From assembly GCA_035048815.1 (NCBI GenBank), contig JAUCBN010000023.1:8129501-8193500 (forward strand): DNA of 64,000 nt. Direction: 5' to 3'. The number at the start of each line of letters is the position of its first letter. The first letter of the stretch is position 1. Positions 11,413 to 21,810 of this stretch are shown here, in pieces. The translations under genes were made by a program, and so were the position numbers. The notes beneath the pieces are model-generated. The model was given only the letters and a program-made list of their open reading frames with translations, searched no databases and had not been told where the DNA came from. Origin of the DNA: Abelmoschus esculentus. Taxonomy: Eukaryota; Streptophyta; Magnoliopsida; Malvales; Malvaceae.

Positions 11413-11848
11413 ATGGATGAGAGGTTCTGTATCAACAAAAGTGCTAACGCTACAGTATAGAGGTGGTCTGAACGCATACGAATAAAAAAGGAAACAATTT
11501 ATCGAATGATCATATGTCAAAAATTGTTGAGCCCACTTGGATCAAAGCAGAACAAATTTGATGAGCTAATAGAGATATGGCAGAATTGTGATTCAGATTC
11601 GAAGGAAGCCTTACAACAAGAATTTAGTGACATAGAACTGTTACTTAATGTCCAGACCGATGCACACATGTTCCGAGCCTTGACGCGGTTTTGAAATATA
11701 GGATACTGTTATTCTATAGCAAGCACAAGCGGTAGCCCACCACATCCAGGACCTAGCGATGGAAGCCAATGAATTAAAGAAGTGTGTCAGCCTTGAGACG
11801 CTATTAGGGCCAGTGGCCATAGGCTACTACAAGAAAAAGAGGTCTTAA
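11413..11848 (+). pseudogene. ORF1 remnant of the Tat-type element
   Basis: The ATG at 11413 opens a frame with a TAG at 11458-11460. The frame then continues through FDELIEIWQNCDSDSKEAL and LLLNVQTDAHMFRALTRF to a stop at about 11692. This resembles the N-terminal part of the large ORF1 protein that Ogre-type elements carry upstream of gag (plant DUF7745-like family; recognition from memory). The middle of the protein is missing. A C-terminal helical piece (HHIQDLAMEANELKK) resumes in another frame at 11723-11848. The function of ORF1 is unknown in the family. Confidence 0.6.
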
Positions 11849-12106
11849 GCGTACTGGCTAACCCTTATCTGTAATTAGCATTATGATGACTTATTGTAAT
11901 TAGGACCTCTTTATCTTAATGAAAATCTTTTTTGATGTTACTTAAGAATCAACACCTCCATTGCATTCATTTCAACATGAAATTGCATTAAATTATACAA
12001 TTTTTCTTGCACATATCACCTAGAATGAATCAAATTAATTAGTTGTACATATGTCATGCCAAAATCCAAGTTGCATCATTGCGATACGTGTTTAAAGATC
12101 AAGATC

Positions 12107-13471
12107 ATGAAAAATAGAGTGATCAACTTAGAACGAGGTTAGAAGGATCTCGAATCCCGCATAGAGCAGGCGAAACAAACTATCACCCGGAATATCAATC
12201 AGAATATCAGCCAGCAGATCTCTCAGGCTCAAACAACGATCTTAGACCAAGTAACTACAATATTGGGTAAAGGAAAAGCCATAGAAGACCTTACTGAGGA
12301 GCAAGAAGACATTATTACAACATCTCACATTAAGGTTCAAACCAAAACGTCAACACCTCAGAAAAAGGTATACTTCAATACTGTAAGAGCATCCGTTAGT
12401 CAATCAGGGGGAGCATTTATGAAGCAATCAGTTGACTTAGATGTATTACAAGATGAAGATATGACAGATTTGGACGTGGTTGAAAAAATCAGAGCTGAAA
12501 TAGAAAACAAAAGCGACGAAAAGTTCCGCCTCTTCACAGAGCAGCTCAAGGCGACACTAGGAATATGTGAACAAGGAAACGAGGCTAATAATCTAAGTCT
12601 CATATCAGACTTGGTCCTTCCCTCAAAATTCAAAATACCAGACTTTGATAAGTATGATGGAACTACATGTCCCTCTGCACATCTGACTATGTACTATAGA
12701 AAAATGGCACCTTTTGTAAAAAATGATAAATTGTTGATATACTGTTTCTAGGATAGTTTGGTTGGGTCAGCAATTTGATGATACACTCAACTAAATCGAG
12801 ATAACATTAAATCATGGTGTGACCTCTCAAAAGCTTTCATGCATCAATATAAACATGTAACATATATGATCCCGAATCAGTTCATATTGCAAAGCCTGGA
12901 ACAGAAACCAAATAAGAGTTTTCGTGAATACGCTCAACGATGGAGAAACATGACAACTCAAGTTCAGCCCCCAATTCAAGAAAGAGACATTACTCCTATG
13001 TTTTTGGATACTTTAAGAAGAGTCTTGTATGATCGAATGATAAGCCACGCTTCTGCCAGCTTTGCGGACGTAGTAAAGACTGGAGAATACATTGAAGATA
13101 CGATTAAGAAGGGGAAGATAAATGATTCTTATAATGCTATCTCTCATAAGGAAGAAGATACTCACATTCATATGGTGAGTTCTCACTCAACCAGTCAGCT
13201 TCAAAGCCAATTCTTACTTCCAGCAAAGCCTACAAAGGTGCTTCACTCGATTCGTATGACTTACACTGAGTTGTTCCCTACACTAGTTGAGAAGAAGCTG
13301 TTAACTCTTGTCCAATCCAAACCGAAGGATCCTCTCTATCCTGAGGGATATGATTTTAAAGCAACATGCAACTATCATATAGGGAGTACGAGGCACACAA
13401 TAGAGAATTGTGGAGCTTTGAGAAACAAAGTTCAAGATCTGGTTAAAGCTAGTATTTTGAAATTTGAATGA
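12107..13471 (+). pseudogene. gag pseudogene of the Tat-type element
   Basis: One reading frame of about 455 codons runs from the ATG at 12107 to TGA at 13469-13471. It is interrupted by four in-frame stops (12140, 12749, 12776, 12779) and has no frameshift. It shows a coiled-coil-like N-terminus, the gag core (FDKYDGTTCPSAHLTMYY, then SFREYAQRWR) and a C-terminal CNYH...TRHTIENC motif typical of Tat-lineage gag. Every stop can be explained by a single transition from a sense codon. Protease would normally follow, but the next 3.2 kb holds repeats and no pol. The frame is old and decayed but collinear. Confidence 0.85.
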
Positions 13472-14264
13472 CAACTTTTGAAGATATGATCTCTCTATTT
13501 TGATGTTTATCTGTTGATTCCTTGTATATTCTCTTGAAATAATACGTCGAATCAACTTTGTCAGTTTTTGCCCTGAAATAGTAAAGATCCTTTTGTAAGA
13601 GTATATGATGTGTATGAAAATTTTCATTTTAATGAAAGCTACATCTTTGTTCCCATATGACCACTCTTATGAATGATCAATCAAGCATACGCGATGAGAA
13701 TCTTATGAGATGATCGAGCATCTTTGGGCCATTATTACCAGGAATAAACAAAGATCTCATGTATATACAAGAGTTCAAATTCGAATATACAGGAGAAGAC
13801 AAAGAACTTCAAAAAATACAATTTTTTTTGTGAGGAAATGATACCAACCGAAGTCACTTGACTTAGAAAATTAAACAATGATTAGACAATATTTTTGGGG
13901 CAAATTTTATTGGGGCATGAGAATGATGGTGGGTGATAGTCCCAAGACGAAGCCTACCAACCAGAAAAGTGACGACATGAAAAAGGAAAATATTTAACGC
14001 ATTGCATGCACCTATGCATCCTCATTAATAGTAAGAATAATGTTTTACATGACATATGCATCTTTGCATCATGCTCATGCATCATCTTTAACATGAATAT
14101 TTGTACAGGATTTTGAATAGACAATATCCAAGAAGATGACTTTGGTAGAAGAATTTTGAGCATTTTTGCATCAATCAAGAAGATACAAGCTTGAGTACCA
14201 TCTGCTTCGATCACTGCGAAAAAAGAAATGAGGAATCATCCAATGACGAGTTATCACCAATAAT
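13472..14264. other. Element interior without coding signal
   Basis: This stretch lies between the gag stop and the tandem repeats where protease and reverse transcriptase would normally begin. I saw no domain motif on either strand. Confidence 0.6.
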
Positions 14265-15135
14265 AGACTTTTTGATGTTAAGACAAACAAAACCGGGGTA
14301 TCATTTTACAAAATATTTTCTAAACGAATTTCTTAATTCGGTCCTTTCTTAAGGATATCTTTTGATGTCAAGACAGACAAAACCGGGCATCATTTATCTA
14401 AACGAATTTCTTAATTCGGTCTTTTCTTAAGGATACCTTTTGATGTCAATACAGACAGAACCGGACATCATTTTTCTAAACGAATTTCTTAATTCGGTCC
14501 TTTCTTAAGGATACCTTTTGATGTCAAGGTAGACAAAACCGGGGTATCATTTTATAGGATATTTTTTAAAAGAATTTCTTAATTCGGTCCTTTTTAAGGA
14601 TACTTTCTCGAAAATGAATTTTTTAATTCGGTCCTTTCTTAAGGATACCTTTTTCGAAAACAAATTTCTTAATTCGGTCCTTTCTTAAGGATACCTTTTT
14701 GAAAACGAATTTCTTAATTCGGTCCTTTCTTAAGGATACCTTTTTGAAAACGAATTTCTTAATTCGGTCTTTTCTTAAAGATACCTTTTCAAAAACGAAT
14801 TTCTTAATTCGGTCCTTTCTTAAGGATACCTTTTTGAAAACGAATTTCTTAATTCGGTTCTTTCTTAAGGATACCTTTTGATGTCAAGATGGACAAAACC
14901 GGGACATCATTTTACAGGATATTTTCTAAACAAATTTCTTAATTCGATCTTTTTTAAGGATACTTTCTCGAAAATGAATTTCTTAATTCGGTCATTTCTT
15001 AAGGATACTTTTTCGAAAACGAATTTCTTAATTCGATCCTTTCTTTAAGGATACTTTGCTGAATTCGAATTTCTTAATTCGATCCTTTCTTAAGGAAACT
15101 TTTTGGATCCCTTCTTAAGGAAACCTTTTCAGTCA
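14265..15135 (+). repeat. Nested minisatellite, 45-bp and longer units
   Basis: More than a dozen copies share a core containing 'TTTCTTAATTCGGTCC' followed by TTTCTTAAGGA. The simplest unit is 45 bp (from about 14650 to 14880). Longer units add a block with GATGTCAAGACAGACAAAACCGGG. Each unit contains a small hairpin, TCCTT-TCTT-AAGGA. Because 45 is a multiple of three, one frame stays open for about 60 codons as a 15-residue repeat; I regard that as a by-product. Confidence 0.9.
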
Positions 15136-15534
15136 AATTTCTTAATTCGATCATTTCTTAATGATAATTTTGAAAATTAGAATTTTTGATCTAAATCCTT
15201 TCATAAGGATGCATCACTTAACTCAATTCTTTTATGATGATATATTTTTGAAACTAATAACTAATATTTTGATCTTTAGAGTTCAAAGAGTTCACCAAGG
15301 AAAAACAGAAAATTCCAGAAGAGTTTAGCATTCCAAGGATGTCTTTTCAAGATTAAGATACAAACTGGTAACTCAAAGAATTTTCTTGAGAAAAGAAAGA
15401 GAAACTTGATCCTTTCATAAGGATGTTTTTTCAAACTCGATCTTTTCAAAATAAGTTTTTCCTTAAAACCGAATTTGATCCTTTTAAAATAAGATTTTTC
15501 TTAAAACCGATTTTTAAATCCTTCCATAAGAATA

Positions 15535-15982
15535 TCAAATGATTGGCAAAAGATGAGGGACTATTCAAAGGTCCATCAAAATCCATTTTCATAAATGGTC
15601 GAAGGAAGATAAATTCTTCAAAAAAATCCAATCTCTTGATTGGTACAAACTGATTGTACCTAGGGAAGTGGTACAACTAGTCTGGAGCAAACGGTTACCG
15701 GTAAAGGCAATCCAAATCCGTTAATCCCTATGCATTTGGAAAAAATGCAAAGAAGATCAAATGATTGATCAAGATAAGGACCATTCAAACGTTATTTGAA
15801 ATCCACTTTCACAAATGGTCAAAAGAAAATAAATCTTTCGAAAAAATTTAATCTCTTAATTGGTACAAACTGATTGGATCCATGGAAATGGTACAACTAG
15901 CCCGGAGCAAACGACTACCGGTAAAGGTATTTCAAATCCGTTAATCCCTGTGCGTTTGGGAAAAATGCAAAGAAAATTCAGG
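15535..15982 (+). repeat. Tandem duplication, unit about 220 bp
   Basis: Two diverged copies share 'CAAATGATTG', 'TTGGTACAAACTGATTG', 'GGTACAACTAG', 'ACCGGTAAAGG' and 'TCCGTTAATCCC' in the same order. The second copy begins near 15755. Confidence 0.85.
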
Positions 15983-16399
15983 AGCCGAACTGAATAGAGA
16001 TGATATTCAAGAATCATAAGAGAATTTGGATCTACTCAATAGAGAAGAAAGAACTCACGACTGCAAGATGAAGATTGCATGAAGAACAAGCAAAGCTCAA
16101 GATTCAAGAGGAGAATCAACTAAGAAGTTCAATACAAGAAAATCTCTCGACTCAAGACGCAAAAGATTCGATATAGGAAGAATTTGCGATGTCGACATTT
16201 GAAGGTGAAGAGTTCAACAACAGGAAGAACTTGCAGCCTAAGGACTTTGTCGAAGATAAGCATGAATCTACAATAGGAAGAATCTGCTCATCCAAGACAT
16301 TTGGGAGGAGAACAAACAAGAAAGAAGTTGCAGGATCGAAGTCTCAGTTTTGAAGAATTTTGTTCCGGAACAACATAGAAGATTAAATGAAGATCGAGA

Positions 16400-16580
16400 A
16401 AAAGCGGTGGTCACCAAAAGAACTCCAACCTTCTCAAAAAAATCAAAAGAACTTTAACCTTACCAAAAGAACCTCAACGTTACCAGAAGGAACGCAACTT
16501 TACTAGAAAAACCTCAATCTTACCAAGAAGAACCCCAATCTTACTGAAAAACCTTTACCTTATCAAGATGAACCCTGAAA
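16400..16580 (+). repeat. Degenerate short tandem repeat (AAAGAACCTCAACCTTACC-like)
   Basis: Seven or so imperfect copies of a 22-27-base unit of the form AAAAGAACCTCAACCTTACC lie just before the polypurine tract region. Confidence 0.7.
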
Positions 16581-16659
16581 CCATACTAGGTGGAATGGAT
16601 TATTCCTTATCTTTTCTCTATTATCGTTACACAACAATGAGCAAAGAACAACAATGAGC

Positions 16660-16668
16660 AAAGAGGGG
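16660..16668 (+). promoter_or_regulatory. Polypurine tract
   Basis: AAAGAGGGG sits four bases before the 3' LTR and fixes the plus-strand orientation of the element. Confidence 0.7.
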
Positions 16669-16672
16669 CAAC

Positions 16673-18758
16673 TGTAATAACCCATTATTTGAAACCCCTT
16701 TTTATTAAAATCAGATCCAATAAACACCAAGCCTAATACCTATTACTAAACCCAAACCTGGTAGCCCAAAATAAACCCTAATGGCAACTAAACTAACCCT
16801 AACAGCTTCCCCTCTAGCCGTTGTCGTCGTCCTTGGAGCTTCTCGGCGCGTGAGAGTCACGCGTCGACGTCCCGGACACCATGAGCCACGCGTGAGACAC
16901 GTAGATGATATGTTGGCCTTCAACCGTTCTTCCACGCTGTCACCATCGCCCAAGATGTCAGATCCACCGCCAAAACCTGCAAAAAATAAATAAAAAGAAG
17001 ATTAAACTCAAGAAGACATCAAATCTAGAAAAAGCAAGGATGAAAGATGTTTTTTTATTATTTTTCCTTGTATCCGAACGAGTATAAAACCCAAGACAAA
17101 ATCAATGTATGCTCTCTGGACTTTCGAATGAAAATAGAAGAAAAGAGTAACTTTCAAAGCAAAAAATATACGAAAAATATCATAATATTCGAAAGAAATC
17201 AGAAAAAACAAAAGAGAGGAGATCAAAAGTAAATCGGAAACCAAAAAGGTAACGAAAATCCAAAAGTCGCTTACCTTTAATCTTAGATCTAGGCTTGTGT
17301 GATCATCGTTTCGAAAAATCGAGCCTACCATCGTGTTCTTCGCGTTAAGTAGCATCGGAAAGTTGTTTTCTTTCTACCTCCGGCGACCGGCAACGATGGC
17401 TGACGCGACGACCGGCGATAGCGAACGACGCCATTCTCTACCAACGGCGGCTCCAGAGAGAATAGAGCTTTTCTAAAAGCACTATTTTGTGCATAAGAAT
17501 AAAAATGAAGATGAAGGCTATCTTCAAAAAAAATAGTCTTATATACCATACACGACGTCGTTTTGGCGCCTAGTTACAGGGCCAAAAACAACATCGTTTC
17601 ATCCTACCAGAACCGGTGGATCGATCCATATCCGACCCTGACCCGCGTGTAACCCGAGAAGATGGCGAAATCATGTTAACGGTCCCTGTGCTTAGTATCC
17701 TTTGCATTATTATCTTTCATTCTTAATTTCTTTATATTTCCGTCCTTATTTTGTCATAATTATCTTCTAAATTTCTGTGTTCTTGCAATTACACCATTGT
17801 TTTTTTTCCATAACTCTTTTATTATTTTATGATTATTGTTATGTTATTGTAAATTATTATTATTATATGATTTAATCATTGTATAATGCTACTGTTATAG
17901 TACTATTTTCATATTGTTCTATTTTTTATTATTTTATTATGTTATGATTATTATTAATTTATAGTTTTGTTTATATTACTAACATGTTTTATCATTTCAT
18001 TATTATTATTTTTGTTATATTATTATTTACCATATTTATGACATTCTTAATGATGTTTATTTATTACCTTTTTAATGTAAATAATATAATATTTATGTTA
18101 TTGTTATGTTTTTTTTATAAACTTTTTGCAGTTTTTTTATTTAATTATTTTGCTAGGCTTCGTAAATATATATGCATTTAATTATATGCACTTTAATATT
18201 AGAATTAATTTAAATTCGTTTATGTTGCTATAATTTCGTTTCGTTCTGTAAGAAATTATTATCCCGATGTATTCTATTGAGAGTAGCATCCCGTTCTTCG
18301 GGTGTTATCTCTTTTGAATCGTCGTAGATATTAGGATACGCATTTCAAATTAAAAATTAATTTAATTCGAATTTTATATTTTCTTAAAATTACGATGCGA
18401 ACCTTTAGGTACCAATTTTGGGTGTTATGGGGTTTTAATCCTTCCCAAGCGTAATCAACTCCTGAACTCATCTCTGGTTTTGTTTTCTTGGTGTTCGATC
18501 CATCTTTTTGAACGATCGATGGCGACTCCAACCGGTTAACTGATTTTCAAATTTTAACGGTATCCCAATGGGAATGACATCCTGTTCTTCAGTGTGTCAT
18601 CTTCCAGGATAACGAATTTTCAAACATTATCGCGAATTTTTAAATTATAAACAGTATTCCGTTAGGAGTGACATCCTGTTCTTCAGGTGTCATCTTCGGA
18701 TACCGAACTTTTGAACTTTTAAACTGTTTTTAAAGATTTTCAAAAAAGGGGTCCTACA
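16673..18758 (+). repeat. 3' LTR of the Tat-type element
   Basis: This 2086-bp LTR is the partner of 8752-10784. It carries small indels relative to the left copy, including about 20 bp near 16955 and 18 bp near 17230, and many C/T and G/A differences. Stem-loop copies lie at 18284-18307, 18575-18599 and 18669-18692. Confidence 0.9.
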
Positions 18759-20376
18759 AGTAATGATTGGTTTTGGGGGCATTCACACAGATCCATGGAG
18801 GTTTCCATTTTTCATGATTTTGGAGACCAATTTCGGTAGAGAAAAAGCAGGGCAATAGCCATGAGGAGATGCTGCCGACAACTTTACCTGTGGACACTAC
18901 ACCATCGGCTAGCATGATCTATATTTGGACCACATAAGAATCCTCAATCCCTTTGGCATTGGATACTCTATTTACACTATCTGGGAAATTCCCAGATTTT
19001 CCCGGATAATTTTCAGAGCTCGTGGCCTGCCTGTCCGACCCAAAAACCCGACCCGTCCGACCCGTTCGACCCGTCCAACCCGACCCAAGACTCGATCTCC
19101 GACCCGACTGACGTCACTGCTGACATCATCGCTGACGTCACTGCTGACGTCATCGCTGATATCACTGCTGACGTCAACGATGACTTTTTCGGCCTGGTCC
19201 CGCATTATGTTTTTCGACGTCCTGAGTCCAATGGCGTTGTCCGTTTTTCGAAATTCAAACCCAAAGTTTCGTTTTGGGGGGTTTTATGTTCGATTTGTTA
19301 TCTGGAAGTTATCAGTATCGGATTCTGAAACAGTTTCTGTTTGCTTCAGGTGACGTGGATTTCGACCCCGAGCATCTGCGTCCTCCTCCTCCTGTATGTT
19401 ATCCCATTCATCCGCATTCTAGACCTTCACGTGAGTAACGGTTTAATTCTGTTTAGTGTACTTTTCGGTATAGTGGCTTAATAGGGTGTCTGACTTATTC
19501 CGTTATTTATAAACTCTACACCTGCTCATTCTAGTGGTAGAGCCGAGTCCAGTAGACATCGTTCTAGACATTGACTTTCTGCTTCAGGTGTGTTCTTTTC
19601 CGTTAATCCTGTTAACTCTGTTATTCAGTATACTCGATTTTTGTTAAACCCGTATGATCATGCATCATTCAGTCATTTCATTTCTGATCCTGATATTTGT
19701 CATGTTTGCCTCCTGTTAGACTATAAGGCATGCATTCTGATTCTGTATATGTATGTAATATGACATCTGGTAGACTATATGTGTACGGGGAAGTTAGTGA
19801 TTTATCACTTCTGTTCAGTGGCTCCACCTACGAGTCGAGATACCACTTCTGTTGATGTGATGGTGTTAGAGTGGTTCTGGGGACCTACTCTTCTGTGGAG
19901 TTCGATGTTGGGTGCATATCATGTATACTTTACATCATCTGTATTTTACTATTCTGTAATTTCGTTTATCTGCTCTAGAGACACACTAGGCTCCCTAGCT
20001 TACACCCTCTCAGCTTCTTGTTTCAGATTTCAGTCCTAGGCTCGGTTTGGTACTTGGAGGATCCTGATTCAGATTGTTATTTGTAGTATGTTTTACAGTT
20101 TTGGATTCTAGATTATTTTATCATATTTGAATAATAATTTCTGTATAACGGACATTAAACTTTTATCGGTTTTTGCGACATTAATTGTTTATGGAATTTG
20201 TAGGTTGAACTCAATTATTTAAATGTTTATTTATCAACATTTTTAATTATTAATTATTTAATAATTTATCCGAATAATATATTTATTTTTGTAAAAACCC
20301 TAGCTTGCGAAACAAGTTTTCAATCTGTAAACTCTAACTTGTAATCTAAGAAATTAGGTTAATTTTAGGGATTACA
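18759..20376 (+). repeat. LTR-like sequence ending before a tRNA-iMet primer site
   Basis: The stretch ends ATTACA at 20376, five bases before a perfect 12-base initiator-Met primer site. It is therefore best read as the right part of an LTR. Its upstream limit was not found. It carries CGACCCGTC-type repeats (19035-19090) and a six-copy TGACGTCA array (19108-19179). No coding domain was seen. Confidence 0.55.
19108..19179 (+). promoter_or_regulatory. Six tandem 12-bp units carrying TGACGTCA palindromes
   Basis: Consecutive units follow the pattern CTGACGTCAYYG: CTGACGTCACTG, CTGACATCATCG, CTGACGTCACTG, CTGACGTCATCG, CTGATATCACTG, CTGACGTCAACG. Four keep the exact TGACGTCA core, a known bZIP (TGA/CRE-type) binding palindrome. 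The position inside a probable LTR suggests an enhancer (inference). Confidence 0.7.
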
Positions 20377-20381
20377 TTTAA

Positions 20382-20393
20382 TGGTATCAGAGC
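20382..20393 (+). promoter_or_regulatory. Primer-binding site, tRNA-iMet type
   Basis: TGGTATCAGAGC is an exact 12-base match to the usual initiator-Met primer site. It follows ATTACA TTTAA. No gag or pol follows, so the element is truncated. Confidence 0.7.
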
Positions 20394-21281
20394 TCGGTTT
20401 AACTCACAAACTGTGAAGTCCAAAATGATTTTTGATCTGAAAATGATTTTGTAAATTTGTTTTATAAATCCGAATTTTTTGAATTGACCCTGAAAATGTT
20501 TAGCCTCTAATTCCATCAATTTCATCTTAGGGACTTTTTGCAAAATGACTACCCGTAGTTATATTTTCTAGACAAATTTTTTCCTACTTACATTCCATGG
20601 GTTCAAATCCTAATCCAAACTCTCCAATTTATTTATTCATGTTTCTAAAATTAAAACCATGTGATAGCTAACTTTAATTCAATTTTCTAACAACCTAATC
20701 CAACAAATTTACACTTCATAACCCATCTCTAACAAATTTCTAACATAGTTCCTTCTATTTTTTATTCTAACACTATAAGAATCAAATAAACTAAATTTTC
20801 AACCTATTATCCACAATTTCTAGCAACTATAAGTACTTAAATTCATGTCCATCAACAATCTAAGAGGAACTTAGAAGGCTTATACAATTCCCTTAGCTAG
20901 AAGCTTTAATATTCTTCCAATTTTGCAAGAATCCAAGTTTTTTTTTTCTTAAGCTTTCATGGATTTTCTTTCTTCTTCTCTCTTTCTTATTTTTCATTAA
21001 AGGGGAGAAAGAAGAGATTTGACTGATTTTTTTGCTTATTATTGGAGAATGAAAAGACTAGTTTGTCTTTGTTTACTTGTTTTTGAGTAGCTAGATAATC
21101 AAGGGCAATTGAGAGAAATTAAAACCTTGACATGCAATCACCTTGTTTTATTTTCATTTCATTTAGGTCACTTCATATTAGTTCTATTATTTTTCCTTTG
21201 TTTCAATTAAGTCCCCTTATTGATTAATTTGATTATCAATTGGTCAATGGTTTCTCCTAAGCCCCATTTTGGGTGTTACAA
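20394..21281. other. Retroelement-derived sequence ending TGTTACA
   Basis: This AT-rich stretch has no coding signal. It ends with CCCCATTTTGGGTGTTACA at 21281, an LTR-type terminus. Read on the minus strand it starts TGTAACACCC. A partner LTR or target-site duplication was not found. Confidence 0.45.
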
Positions 21282-21472
21282 TCTAAAAAAATCGTATCGG
21301 ATCCGATCCATTTCGATATCTAATAATGAACACCTCTACCCACAAGTAGTTGCAAAAAACTATTCTAATTAATGACATGTTTATCAATTTTTCAAATGTC
21401 AAGGTGGAAACAAGTGGGTGATGCATTGAAAAGGCTACAACTATTTTAGAAGAAAAAATGAACGTTTCCCCC

Positions 21473-21684
21473 TAACCCCCTCGGTACCTTTCTAGTCTTT
21501 CTTTTAAATTAAAAAAATATATTAAAAAATGGGTCACTCAAATTATTGTTTTTTTAATAAATTTTTATGATATATTTTTAATTTTTAATAAAAATAAAGT
21601 TAACTTTTAAAATGTAAACTTATTATTTAAAATTTTATAAAAAAAATTAACATCTAGCAATATAAGAGTGGGACGGAGGGAGTA
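21473..21684. mobile_element. Stowaway-like MITE
   Basis: The right end, GGGACGGAGGGAGTA at 21670-21684, is the classic Stowaway terminal sequence with its TA. The left end near 21473 (TAACCCCCTCGGTACC) is a weaker match. The interior is AT-rich. It ends about 125 bases before the aminopeptidase ATG, so it may overlap that gene's promoter. Confidence 0.65.
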
Positions 21685-21810
21685 ATCGAGACGCAAAACG
21701 CAGCGTTTAATGTTGCAGTCGTCTGGTTCTTGCAGAGCAAGCAATCTAATCCTCCCCACCTTCCTCATCTCCCTTTTCGTTGTCACTTCTCAAGTCTATC
21801 TTCTGCTAAG

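Larger units (their letters stand above)
8752..18758 (+). mobile_element. Non-autonomous Ogre/Tat-type LTR element (gag-only, TR-GAG-like)
   Basis: Long direct repeats of 2033 bp (8752-10784) and 2086 bp (16673-18758) both start TGTAATAACCC and end CTACA. They enclose a 5.9-kb interior. A tRNA-Arg primer site follows the left LTR and a polypurine tract (AAAGAGGGG) precedes the right one. Flanks are actaa and agtaa, a 5-bp target-site duplication with one change. The interior holds remains of ORF1 and gag, then 3.2 kb of non-coding tandem repeats; no protease, reverse transcriptase, RNase H or integrase was seen. LTR divergence is roughly 6-9% by eye and mostly transitions, so the copy is old. 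ORF1 before gag and the tRNA-Arg primer place it in the Ogre/Tat lineage (established family features). Confidence 0.9.

Noticed and set aside
14699..14881. 60-codon open frame with a 15-residue repeat
   Set aside because: It results from a 45-bp tandem repeat whose length is a multiple of three. No start context or family match, and it lies in a non-coding part of the element.
14265..15135. CRISPR-like array
   Set aside because: Repeats are directly adjacent or separated by related sequence rather than unique spacers, and this is plant nuclear DNA inside a retroelement.
18925..19353. 142-codon open frame with TRPTRPK and TSLLTSSL repeats
   Set aside because: It is created by the CGACCCGTC and CTGACGTCA tandem repeats. 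No domain, and it sits in LTR-like sequence.
20381..20393. TGGTATCAGAGC as part of a tRNA gene
   Set aside because: No cloverleaf or box A/B surrounds it. The position right after an LTR-type end fits a primer-binding site.
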